Assembly: GCF_016904885.1 (NCBI RefSeq)
Contig: NZ_JADWYI010000001.1
Span: 9,233,224-9,297,223, forward strand
Source: Archangium primigenium
GTDB taxonomy: Bacteria > Myxococcota > Myxococcia > Myxococcales > Myxococcaceae
Length of the DNA: 64,000 nucleotides
Direction of reading: 5' to 3'
Part shown: piece after piece, positions 34,983-42,679 of the stretch
Position numbering within the stretch: the stretch's first letter is position 1
Layout: each line of letters starts with the position of its first letter
Made by a program: the position numbers and the translations under genes
Notes under the pieces: model-generated
What the model was told of the DNA's origin: nothing
Seen by the model: the letters and a program-made list of their open reading frames with translations, nothing else
The model's database searches: none

Positions 34983-35432
34983 CTAGACCGTCCAGACGCG
35001 GTTGGCGACGAGCTCCATGCGGGCGAGCCGACGCTTGAGCACGGGATCGATGGCGCCCCGGGTGGCGGACCACTTGGGAACCACGAAGTGCAGCTCGGCG
35101 TTGTAGAGCTTGGCGGCGCTCGACAACAGGCTCCAGCGGTTCTCCGCCGCGGGGTCCTCCACCATGCTGGGGGTGACGATCTCCAGGATGATGGGCGTGC
35201 GCGCCGAGTCGGACTGGCGGCAGGTGAAGTCCGGCCGGTGATCCTCGATGGTCCCGGACAGGACGGGTGGCGGCATGAAGCCCGGCAGACGCGCCTTGAG
35301 GTCCGTGTAACCCACGGTGCGGAAGAACTCCGCCATCAGCCACAGCAGGCGGCGGCGTTCCTCATCCTCGACCACGGGCTCACAGCCCGGGCTGCTGAGC
35401 ATCGCTTCTTTTTCGGTGTTGTTCGTGTCCAT
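34983..35432 (-). CDS. Hypothetical protein, possible PD-(D/E)XK-like fold
   Basis: A 149-residue protein from ATG 35432; a longer GTG start at 35480 is possible because AGGTG lies upstream of it. The segment RPDFTCRQSDSA, followed by PIILEIVTP, recalls the Asp..Glu-X core of restriction-nuclease-like folds, but the final Lys is absent. The later part is AKLYNAELHFVVPKW, also reminiscent of that fold. This is only a fold suggestion. Nothing else about its function is visible. It diverges from the ABC transporter gene and lies upstream of dnaJ, separated by a hairpin. Confidence 0.6.
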   Translation of the reverse strand: MDTNNTEKEAMLSSPGCEPVVEDEERRRLLWLMAEFFRTVGYTDLKARLPGFMPPPVLSGTIEDHRPDFTCRQSDSARTPIILEIVTPSMVEDPAAENRWSLLSSAAKLYNAELHFVVPKWSATRGAIDPVLKRRLARMELVANRVWTV

Positions 35433-35571
35433 GGCTGACCGAAAGCTGTCCGCAGTTGGCTGTAGGAGCAATGAAGGCACCTACATGGTGCACCTGCCTG
35501 CTCGCCGCCCTGCCGACGGAGCACGGTCCTTTGCCTGGAAGGGCGCGCGATGACATGGTGCGCCCCCTCGC

Positions 35572-37335
35572 GTGGCCCCTCGTCCTTCACCTGACATCTA
35601 CCGCCGCCTGCTCGGGTATGTGCGGCCCTATCGCCGCCTGCTCCTCGCGGGGCTGGGGGCGTCGCTGGTGGCCGCGGTCGCCACGTCCGCCTACGCCTGG
35701 CTGGTGGGGCCGCTGTTGCGCGCGGTGCTCACGGGGGGCGCGGTGGAGCTCGCCGGCCTGTCCCTGCCCGGGGAGCGGCTGCTGGGCGTGTTGCCGCTGA
35801 TGGTGGTGGGCGTGGCGGTGGTGAAGGCGGGCGCGAGCTACCTGCAGGGCGGCTGGATGCAGCGGCTCGGCCAGCGGGTGATGGCGGACCTGCGGGCGGA
35901 CCTGTACACGCGGCTGCTCGCCTGGCCGCCCGCGGCGCTCGAGCGGCGCCACTCGGGCGAGGTCTTCACCCACTTCGCCTCGGACGTCCCGCTCGTGGAG
36001 TTCTCGGTGACGCAGGCGCTCTCGTCCTACGTGAAGGACGGGATGCAGCTGCTCGCGCTGCTCGTCACCTGCCTCGTCATCGACGCGAAGCTCTTCCTGC
36101 TCACCTTCGTGGTGGTGCCGCTCACGGTGCTGCCGGTGCGCGCGTTCGCGCGCTCGCTCAAGAAGGTGGCCCACCGCTCGCAGTCGAGCCTCGGCGCGCT
36201 CACCACCCTCACCGCCGAGCAGCTCCAGGCGCTGCCCGTGGTGCGCGCCTACGGGGCCGAGGGCCGGGCGCTCGCGCGCTTCCAGGAGGAGTCCACGCGC
36301 TACCTCGGGGAGATGCGCCGCTCGCTCTTCCTGCGCGGCGCGTACAGCCCCACGGTGGAGGTGATGGGCGTCGGGGGCGTGGCGATCGCGGTGGCCTGGG
36401 GCGCGCGCGCCATCTCGGGGGACCCGGCGCTGGCCGGCCGGCTCCTGTCCTTCATCGCCGCCACGCTGCTGCTCTACCAGCCGGTGAAGTCGCTGAGCGG
36501 CACCTTCTCCCAGGTGCTCACGGGCTTGGTGGGCGCCGAGCGCCTCTTCGCGCTCGCGGACACGCCGGTGCCCGCGGACGAGGGCGCCGACGCCCCGCCG
36601 CTCACCCAGGCCCTGGTGCTCTCGGGGCTGTGCGCCACCTACCCGGATGGCCGCCAGGCGCTCCAGGGCGTGGACCTGACGGTGCCCGCGGGGGCGCGCG
36701 TGGCGCTGGTGGGCGCCTCGGGGGCGGGCAAGACGACGCTCTTCTCGGTGCTCCTGGGCTTCGTGCCCCCGAGCGGCGGCACGGTGACGTGGGACGGCGT
36801 GCCCCTGGGCGCGCTCAAGCCCTCCCGGGTGCGCGAGCGCCTGGCGTGGGTGCCCCAGGAGCCGGTGCTCTTCTCCGGCAGCGTGCGGCACAACGTGCGG
36901 CTCGGCGGCCCCCAGGCCTCGGACGCCGAGGTATGGGAGGCGCTGCGCCTGGCGCACGCGGAGGACTTCGTGCGGGCCCTGCCCGGCGGGCTCGACGAGC
37001 CCGTGGGCGAGCGGGGCGCGCGGCTGTCGGGAGGCCAGCGCCAGCGCCTGGCCCTGGCGCGCGCCTTCCTGCGCCAGCCCTCGCTGCTGCTCCTGGACGA
37101 GCCGACGAGCGCCCTGGACGCCCAGAGCGAGGCGGCGGTGGGCGCGGGGCTCGCCTCGCTCATGAAGGGGCGCACGGTGCTCGTCATCGCCCACCGTCTG
37201 TCCACGGTGCGCGACGCGGACCTCATCGTCGTGCTGGAGGCCGGCCGGGTGGTGGAGGCGGGCACCCACACCCAACTGGCCGCCCGCGGGGGCGCCTACG
37301 CGCGGCTGCTCGGCCAGGGCGCTGTCGCCGCCTAG
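35572..37335 (+). CDS. ABC transporter, fused membrane and ATPase domains (MsbA/LmrA type)
   Basis: A 587-residue half-transporter that should work as a homodimeric exporter in the inner membrane. Residues 1-310 hold six membrane helices; the rest is the ATPase. Walker A is GASGAGKTT, the signature LSGGQRQRLALARAF, and Walker B LLLLDEPTSALD, followed by the switch AHRLSTV. Length and layout match MsbA-type lipid or drug exporters. GTG 35572 is the only reasonable start in frame; no clear ribosome site is visible. The gene is alone, with no obvious substrate-specific partner, so the cargo cannot be named. Confidence 0.9.
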   Translation: MAPRPSPDIYRRLLGYVRPYRRLLLAGLGASLVAAVATSAYAWLVGPLLRAVLTGGAVELAGLSLPGERLLGVLPLMVVGVAVVKAGASYLQGGWMQRLGQRVMADLRADLYTRLLAWPPAALERRHSGEVFTHFASDVPLVEFSVTQALSSYVKDGMQLLALLVTCLVIDAKLFLLTFVVVPLTVLPVRAFARSLKKVAHRSQSSLGALTTLTAEQLQALPVVRAYGAEGRALARFQEESTRYLGEMRRSLFLRGAYSPTVEVMGVGGVAIAVAWGARAISGDPALAGRLLSFIAATLLLYQPVKSLSGTFSQVLTGLVGAERLFALADTPVPADEGADAPPLTQALVLSGLCATYPDGRQALQGVDLTVPAGARVALVGASGAGKTTLFSVLLGFVPPSGGTVTWDGVPLGALKPSRVRERLAWVPQEPVLFSGSVRHNVRLGGPQASDAEVWEALRLAHAEDFVRALPGGLDEPVGERGARLSGGQRQRLALARAFLRQPSLLLLDEPTSALDAQSEAAVGAGLASLMKGRTVLVIAHRLSTVRDADLIVVLEAGRVVEAGTHTQLAARGGAYARLLGQGAVAA

Positions 37336-37439
37336 ACAGACCCACCGCCCCTCCGTGTGACACCCCACGCACGGAGCGTTGACATGTGTTCAGGGATTTC
37401 AGACTCTGGGGCAAATTCCCGTTTTCCCCGAAGTCGCAT

Positions 37440-37445
37440 TATACT
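37440..37445 (+). promoter_or_regulatory. Candidate -10 element close to a start codon
   Basis: TATACT is 9 bp upstream of ATG 37455 with no convincing -35 at 16-18 bp. If used, transcription would begin within a few bases of the start codon, giving an almost leaderless message. A TTGACA at 37379-37384 is too far away to pair with it. Confidence 0.3.
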
Positions 37446-37454
37446 CCTGACACC

Positions 37455-38417
37455 ATGCTGGTCCCATTCAGGCTGAATTCCCTTCCCGGGCTGCTCGTGG
37501 CCGCGCTTCCGCCGATGGCGGTCGCGGGTTTTGGACTCGCCCTGCTGTCGCTGGTGGGCGGAGGCGCCCAGGTGTGGCGCATGGCGGGCGCCTCGGGCGC
37601 CTACAGCCTGTTGATGGTGACGGGCGTGGTGGGCGTGACGTGTGTGCTCTCGGCGCTCCTGGGCATGGGCCCGGCGGGCAAGCACGCCCCGCTGGTGGTG
37701 CTGGTGGGCCTGGCCACGCTGCCGTGGATGCTGGGCATCGCCGGCTCGCAGGAGTCCATGGAGCGCGTGCTCGCGACGCTGCCCGAGGGCCACCACGGCG
37801 AGGCGCTGGCCCAGTGGGTGTCGGGCACCGGCGAGGCCATGGTGACGCGGCTGGTGGGCGCGTGGATGAGCGCGGCGCTGCTCGGCGCGGTGGCGCTGGG
37901 GCTCGTGCTGCAGCACAAGCGCGCGGCCCACGGGGGCGAGCCCTCGGGCCGGCTGCTGGGCGCGGCCCTGGGGCTGGCCCTGGGCGGCATGGCGCTGGTG
38001 GTGGCGCTCGAGGCGCACCAGCTCTTCGCCCTGTTCACCTCGCTCGGCGAGCGGGCCCCCGAGACGCGCGCCCTGCTCATCACCGCGAGCACCGGCACGC
38101 TCGCGCGGCTGCAGGCGTGCCGCATGGCGCTCATGGGGCTCATGGCCATCCTCTCGCTCGCGCTCGTGTGCTGGCAGTTCTTCCTGCACCCGGACGCCGT
38201 GGGGCAGTGGGCCGGCAGCCTGATGCTCGGGGCCATCGTCGCCCTGGTGGTCATCCTCGATGGGCGACCCCTGCGGCTGGCGGCCGAGGAGGCCTCCCGG
38301 GCGCAAGCGCCGGGCACGCCCCTGTCCTCGCTCATCCGCGGCGTGCTGGCGGACGCCCTGGAGGCCGTTCCGCCCACGGGCCACCTGCCCGCGCCCACGC
38401 TGACCCCCAAGCCCTGA
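37455..38417 (+). CDS. Multi-pass membrane protein, unknown function
   Basis: A 320-residue integral membrane protein with about seven hydrophobic segments, beginning LLVAALPPMAVAGFGLALLS. Loops are short, apart from one around residues 95-120 (SQESMERVLATLPEGHHG). The C-terminal 50 residues are hydrophilic and Pro-rich. No transporter or enzyme motif is recognised. ATG 37455 is preferred over a longer frame from 37386 because that frame includes promoter-like DNA. It follows the ABC gene by 119 bp on the same strand but probably has its own promoter. Confidence 0.7.
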   Translation: MLVPFRLNSLPGLLVAALPPMAVAGFGLALLSLVGGGAQVWRMAGASGAYSLLMVTGVVGVTCVLSALLGMGPAGKHAPLVVLVGLATLPWMLGIAGSQESMERVLATLPEGHHGEALAQWVSGTGEAMVTRLVGAWMSAALLGAVALGLVLQHKRAAHGGEPSGRLLGAALGLALGGMALVVALEAHQLFALFTSLGERAPETRALLITASTGTLARLQACRMALMGLMAILSLALVCWQFFLHPDAVGQWAGSLMLGAIVALVVILDGRPLRLAAEEASRAQAPGTPLSSLIRGVLADALEAVPPTGHLPAPTLTPKP

Positions 38418-38445
38418 GCGGGCCGGGGCGGGGACGGGAAGTGGA

Positions 38446-38472
38446 GGCCGGGGCCGGAAGACGGCCCGGGCC
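38446..38472. terminator. Hairpin between convergent genes
   Basis: GGCCGGGGCCG and CGGCCCGGGCC pair with one mismatch around a GAAGA loop. It fills the gap between the membrane-protein stop and the stop of the gene at 38472, so it may end both transcripts. Confidence 0.5.
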
Positions 38473-39065
38473 TAGAGCAGCCAGAGCATCAAGCCCACGC
38501 CCACGATGAGCCCCACGCCGAGCACGAGCAGCATGGTGAGGCCCTCGTGCTTGGGGGTGGCCAGGGGCGTCCCTCCGGACGGCACCCGGGACACGCCCGG
38601 AGCGGGCGGCTCCTGGACGACGGGCGCGGCGACGGCCACGGGCGCCGGGCCCCCCGCCATCACGAGCCCCTGCCGCGCGAGCGCGAGCACGCGCTGCATG
38701 TGGAGGATGTAGCGATCCTCGCCCTGGTAGTCCTCCAGGGCGACCGCGGCGCGCAACAGCCGCGCGGGCACGGGCTCCAGGTCCGGGTGCACGACGCTGG
38801 TCTCGGCGCGCGAGGCGCCCTCCTGCTCCACGCGGCCGGTGCGCAGCCCCACGCCGCTCGTCCACACGCAGTGCTCGCCGAGCAGCGTGAGCTCCTGGCG
38901 CTGCACCCGGCCGTCGGAGTCCACGAAGGACAGCAGCTCGGCGCCCTGGGGAGACAGGTGCCACACGGAGCGCTGCCCATCATCCCCGGGGGGCCCCTCC
39001 ACGGGGCGGGCCTGGGACAGCGCCTGGATGGCGCTCTTGACTCTCTCGGGCGACGGTTCGGTCAT
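38472..39065 (-). CDS. Tail-anchored hypothetical protein
   Basis: A 197-residue protein. Residues 1-130 are a soluble alpha/beta region with no recognised family. A Pro/Ala-rich linker follows. The last 20 residues (LLVLGVGLIVGVGLMLWLL) form one membrane helix at the extreme C-terminus, the pattern of a tail-anchored protein facing the cytoplasm. It converges on the membrane protein at 37455 and diverges from the gene at 39207. No function can be assigned. Confidence 0.68.
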   Translation of the reverse strand: MTEPSPERVKSAIQALSQARPVEGPPGDDGQRSVWHLSPQGAELLSFVDSDGRVQRQELTLLGEHCVWTSGVGLRTGRVEQEGASRAETSVVHPDLEPVPARLLRAAVALEDYQGEDRYILHMQRVLALARQGLVMAGGPAPVAVAAPVVQEPPAPGVSRVPSGGTPLATPKHEGLTMLLVLGVGLIVGVGLMLWLL

Positions 39066-39116
39066 GGGCGAGGGCGGAGCCTAGGGTCCCCCGAGCGGAA
39101 ACGGAAGGCGCACGTT

Positions 39117-39151
39117 GGGGAAAGCCGGGGGAAAGCCCGGGGGAAAGGCCC
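39117..39151. repeat. Three short tandem repeats in a divergent gap
   Basis: GGGGAAAGCC, GGGGGAAAGCCC and GGGGGAAAGGCCC follow one another between the divergent genes at 39065 and 39207. They may be a protein-binding array or simple slippage products. No promoter hexamers are obvious beside them. Confidence 0.5.
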
Positions 39152-39206
39152 GGAGGAGGACAGGCGACCCGTGCCTCCGGGCCGTCCGGGCGCTACGTTG
39201 AGCGCC

Positions 39207-39971
39207 ATGAGCCGTTCCCGTACCCCCAAGATGGAATTCGTCCACCAGTTCGAGGGCGCGCCGGTGCTCGACGAGCTGCTCGCGCTCGCGGGCACCTCGC
39301 ACGACAGCTTCACGGTGCTCGCCCACATGCGCCAGGCCCACGCCGAGGGCCGCTCGTCCCAGGACGTGATTCCCCACCTGTTCGAGCGCGAGCCGCGCTT
39401 CGGCTCGCCGGACCTCGCCCGGCGCTTCTTCCAGAACCTCCTGGGCCTCTGGGACCTGGTCGTGGAGGGCAAGGCCATCCGCCTGGAGGACGGCCCGCGC
39501 CCGCCCCGCCCCAAGAAGGAGAAGGTGGACCCCCCGCGGCCCTTCGCCCCCGGCGAGCCGGACACCGCCTTCGTGGAGGCCGCCTGGCGCTACCTGGAGG
39601 ACGACGACAAGGGCCGCGCGCGCCAGCACGATGTGTTCGAGAACCGTCAGGACGCGCTCCTGGGGGAGCTTGACGCGGCGGGTCTCACGGACGAAGGATA
39701 TGCTGTCGCCCGCCACCTGCTGTTCGAGCTGCACGCGATGCTGGAGCTCGGTTGGCCGCAAGGCGTGGCGAGTGTGGCGCCCGAAGCACTCGGGAGCCCG
39801 GGCATGGAGGCTTCGCCGGTGCCCATGGCCCTCGCCGCATACGCGGACGAGGCCCTGTTCGAGGCGGAGCAGGACGAGGAGCACCCCTTGGCACCCGAGG
39901 AGCTGACGCGTGTCCGTTCCCTGGTGAAGCGCGGCCTGGCGGCGCTATGGGGAGCCCGCAAGGGGAAGTGA
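39207..39971 (+). CDS. Hypothetical protein
   Basis: A 254-residue soluble protein, mostly helical and rich in acidic residues. The middle has a charged Pro/Lys stretch (PPRPKKEKVDPPRP). No signal peptide, membrane helix or known motif is seen. ATG 39207 is used because upstream in-frame sequence crosses the divergent promoter and the tandem repeats. The stop is only 4 bp before the next gene, so the two are likely co-transcribed. Function unknown. Confidence 0.68.
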   Translation: MSRSRTPKMEFVHQFEGAPVLDELLALAGTSHDSFTVLAHMRQAHAEGRSSQDVIPHLFEREPRFGSPDLARRFFQNLLGLWDLVVEGKAIRLEDGPRPPRPKKEKVDPPRPFAPGEPDTAFVEAAWRYLEDDDKGRARQHDVFENRQDALLGELDAAGLTDEGYAVARHLLFELHAMLELGWPQGVASVAPEALGSPGMEASPVPMALAAYADEALFEAEQDEEHPLAPEELTRVRSLVKRGLAALWGARKGK

Positions 39972-39975
39972 CGCG

Positions 39976-40545
39976 ATGGCACGTGACGACGACGATCGGG
40001 GCGGCGGGGGTTTTTCCGGCAAGCGGACCAAGACGTGGCGGGAGCTGGACGCCTCGCGCGGCAAGGGCCGGGGCCACACCTCGCGGCAGGATGACCCGGC
40101 CCAGCAGCGCATCGAGCGCAGCGCCTCCTACGAGAAGTACAAGGCGGCGGCGGACGCGCTCTTCACGGGCGGGGAGCTGCCCGAGGGCCTCGCCAAGACG
40201 TTCGATCCGGAAGGCAAGCGCAAGGCCCAGAAGCAGGCCATGCAGAAGCTGATGGAGTCGGCCGAGGACCCGCGCGCCTGGGCCCAGGGCGTGCTGGACT
40301 ACCTGGAGAAGTACCCCGAGCTGCCCGAGGACCCCTACTTCCTCGACAGCCTGCTGGGCCATCCGCGCGAGCGCATCTCCGACAAGGCGCTCGGCAAGCT
40401 GGAGGCCATGGAGGCCGAGGGCAAGCTGGTGAAGACCAAGCTGCCCAAGAGCCTGGACCAGCGGCTCAAGGGCATCGAGATGACCCACTCGGACTCCGAG
40501 ACCCAGGAGCGCGCCAAGGCGCTGCGCGCGAAGCTCCGGGCCTGA
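39976..40545 (+). CDS. Hypothetical charged protein
   Basis: A 189-residue, highly charged soluble protein. The N-terminus is Asp/Gly/Arg-rich (MARDDDDRGGGGFSGKR) and probably disordered. The remainder is predicted helical and contains alternating Lys and Glu. Its ribosome site (AAGGGGAAG) lies across the end of the preceding gene, which implies coupling. No family or function is recognised. GC content falls sharply after its stop, marking the left edge of the 40.6-42.6 kb islet. Confidence 0.68.
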   Translation: MARDDDDRGGGGFSGKRTKTWRELDASRGKGRGHTSRQDDPAQQRIERSASYEKYKAAADALFTGGELPEGLAKTFDPEGKRKAQKQAMQKLMESAEDPRAWAQGVLDYLEKYPELPEDPYFLDSLLGHPRERISDKALGKLEAMEAEGKLVKTKLPKSLDQRLKGIEMTHSDSETQERAKALRAKLRA

Positions 40546-40578
40546 ATTCAGTAAGGGGCGTGGTTCGCACTCTCTACC

Positions 40579-40601
40579 TCGACCCTCCTAGAATGGGTCG
40601 A
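40579..40601. promoter_or_regulatory. Inverted repeat over the putative -10 of the DAC-like gene
   Basis: TCGACCC and GGGTCGA are perfect 7-base arms separated by TCCTAGAAT, which holds a good -10 (TAGAAT, 40589-40594). The repeat ends 2 bp before ATG 40604. A start there would give a leaderless message, and a dimeric regulator bound to the arms would block polymerase. Confidence 0.5.
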
Positions 40602-40603
40602 CC

Positions 40604-41869
40604 ATGAGCGAGCCCGCCTTGAAGTACCCGCGTGAAGCATTGCGAGAATGGTTACAAGGGCGTGAGGGACGCCCTCCTTTAACGGAGGACGAACTCGGCC
40701 TCCTTGAAACCCTCGTTGACACCTTGTTCTTCGCCAGTTTGGCCAAAGAGGAAGGTCGGCCTGCGCTCGCGCGCATCGTCTATCACCATGATGGAACTCA
40801 AGGGCTGAAAGAAACGCGGGAGCACACGGACTACGATAGTTCGCAAGGTCCGGCACTCGCCTGGAATGTCACCCCATTCCGTCCCATCCTGCTCACGGCC
40901 AAGTCCCTGGCGAAGCTCACGCCTGCCGCCGATATGGAGCGAACAGCGCTCATCGTGGGCCCACGTGATGACGGGCGGCTCTACATCCTGGGATTGGCGA
41001 GACGAAACAAAGCCACTGATGGCGGAATGGTTACTGTGCTCTCCGCACCAGAACCCGGTTCCGTCGTTTTGTACCAAGCGGGGGAAGAGCTTTTCCGTTA
41101 CGAGCGAGGTCAACGGCTCTCTCCAGAACAGAAGTTTCCTTTATGGGGCCTCCTCCATAATGAAGGGATTGTCCGGCAGACGATTGAATCGATCTGCCAG
41201 AATCTCGTTCAGACCTTGGCAGAGGCTTCTTTCTTCCGATGGCCAAACTCTGGTGTTTGGCCTGTCGCTTCTCTGCTTTTCGACCTCATCAACACCATGG
41301 CTTCAAAACGCCACGGGGGGCTCATCACCCTCCTCCCAGCAGAGCACGAGGAGAATCCTTTCTACGCCATCTCCCACCATCACTCGCGATTCGGCGAACT
41401 CCTACTGCAGTCCACGCAGACACAAACGAATGCGTACCGTCTAGCCTTCGCACGACGTGCAGACGACCATTCGCAGTCCGAAGAAGAAAGGGGCTTTCAT
41501 GAAGAGGTTCGAACGACCAAGGAGTCATTGAACTCGCTCATCGAGAACGTTGGCCAATTGACGGCCCTGGACAATGCACTGCTCCTGGGTCCCGACCTCA
41601 AAGTCATCGGAGCGGGTTTCTCGGTGCCAACTCCCAAGTTGGCCACACCCACGGTACATCTCGCACAGGATCTCCAAGGAACGCCGGGCCCTGTCTACGA
41701 CATCAATCAGCATGGTTCCCGTCATCGAGCCGCCACGTGGTTCGCCTTCGAGAATCCCGGGGGAGTGGCTTTCCTGGTCTCGCATGACGGACCGCTTCGC
41801 TGTCTGATTCGACCCTCCGCGAAAGAGACGACCGTCCTTCTCTGGAACCTCCGGCTTCACGAAATCTGA
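40604..41869 (+). CDS. Diadenylate-cyclase-like (DisA_N/DACNV-type) protein
   Basis: A 421-residue protein. The C-terminal part resembles the diadenylate cyclase (DAC) domain. GSRHRAA at 371-377 matches the GTRHRAA/RHR motif of DisA, followed by AFLVSHDGPLRCLI where DisA has VVSEETG.I. The DGA motif is represented by LDNALLLG (Asp323, Asn324, Ala325), so a key Gly is changed and c-di-AMP synthesis is uncertain. The N-terminal 300 residues would be a sensor region, as in the DACNV-type proteins named in comparative-genomic work on nucleotide signalling. Codons are visibly less GC-rich than its neighbours, suggesting transfer. No clear ribosome site precedes ATG 40604. Confidence 0.68.
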   Translation: MSEPALKYPREALREWLQGREGRPPLTEDELGLLETLVDTLFFASLAKEEGRPALARIVYHHDGTQGLKETREHTDYDSSQGPALAWNVTPFRPILLTAKSLAKLTPAADMERTALIVGPRDDGRLYILGLARRNKATDGGMVTVLSAPEPGSVVLYQAGEELFRYERGQRLSPEQKFPLWGLLHNEGIVRQTIESICQNLVQTLAEASFFRWPNSGVWPVASLLFDLINTMASKRHGGLITLLPAEHEENPFYAISHHHSRFGELLLQSTQTQTNAYRLAFARRADDHSQSEEERGFHEEVRTTKESLNSLIENVGQLTALDNALLLGPDLKVIGAGFSVPTPKLATPTVHLAQDLQGTPGPVYDINQHGSRHRAATWFAFENPGGVAFLVSHDGPLRCLIRPSAKETTVLLWNLRLHEI

Positions 41870-42013
41870 ACCGAAGATGAGCCACAATGCCCTCTGATCT
41901 TGGCTCCGCAGCCTCACGAAGAGCGAGTTCTTGATCCTCCATCCATTAAGACCAGCTCACGTCCTGTTGGGCACGCCGAGGGAACCAGCAGAAACCCTTT
42001 TGAAGGGCGAGGC

Positions 42014-42643
42014 ATGTCCGTCACCAAGATCTTCTACAAGGATCAGGAACTCGCGAACGAGCGGTTGGAACTGACGGACAAGAACGCGATCTACTTCCTG
42101 GGTCCCAACCTGGTCCTGCGCGATTGCACCCTCCACTTGAAGGTGGCCGCGAGGAACCTGCTCATGCGCGAAGTGCGCTTCCACGGCTGCACCTTTGAGG
42201 TGACTCAGGAGCTGAAGAACCATCAGGACTGGCTCGGGGCCAGCCTCGAGGGGTGCCGATTCAAGGGACGCTTGCGCGGCTGCGACTTCGGACACTGGCC
42301 CGAGTACGGAAACGAGCCCGAGTACCAGTGCGGTGCCATCTCGGACTGCGACTTCACCGAGGCGCAGCTCCACGCCTGCCGCTTCATCGCGTGCGACCCC
42401 CACACCTTGAAGCTGCCTCGCTGGCCCTGCTTCTCCATCTTGGATCCGCTCCACCGGGCACCCGAGCTGTCCAGCGCGGCATGGCCTGACTTGTTTACCC
42501 GAGTCATCATCCAGCAGCTTCACACCCATCCGCCTCGCACCCGCGCCCTCACGCTCCACGCCCCCACGGTCGCCCGACAACTGGAGACCACGCCCGAGGC
42601 GCTCAGGCCCCTCATCGAGACGTTCGACCGCATGGTGTACTGA
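42014..42643 (+). CDS. Pentapeptide-like repeat protein
   Basis: A 209-residue protein. Residues 25-135 contain spaced (L/F)xxC(x)F-like units (LRDCTLHL, FHGCTFEV, LEGCRFKG, LRGCDFGH, ISDCDFTE, LHACRFIA), reminiscent of the pentapeptide-repeat right-handed beta-helix but irregular. The C-terminal 70 residues are helical. ATG 42014 with GAAGG/GAGG upstream is preferred over a longer frame from 41900. It follows the DAC-like gene by 144 bp of relatively AT-rich DNA. Regular pentapeptide proteins bind DNA mimics or act as scaffolds; no role can be given here. Confidence 0.62.
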   Translation: MSVTKIFYKDQELANERLELTDKNAIYFLGPNLVLRDCTLHLKVAARNLLMREVRFHGCTFEVTQELKNHQDWLGASLEGCRFKGRLRGCDFGHWPEYGNEPEYQCGAISDCDFTEAQLHACRFIACDPHTLKLPRWPCFSILDPLHRAPELSSAAWPDLFTRVIIQQLHTHPPRTRALTLHAPTVARQLETTPEALRPLIETFDRMVY

Positions 42644-42679
42644 GGCGCCCGCTCCGCCGCTGGGCGCGCCAGTGCGCCG

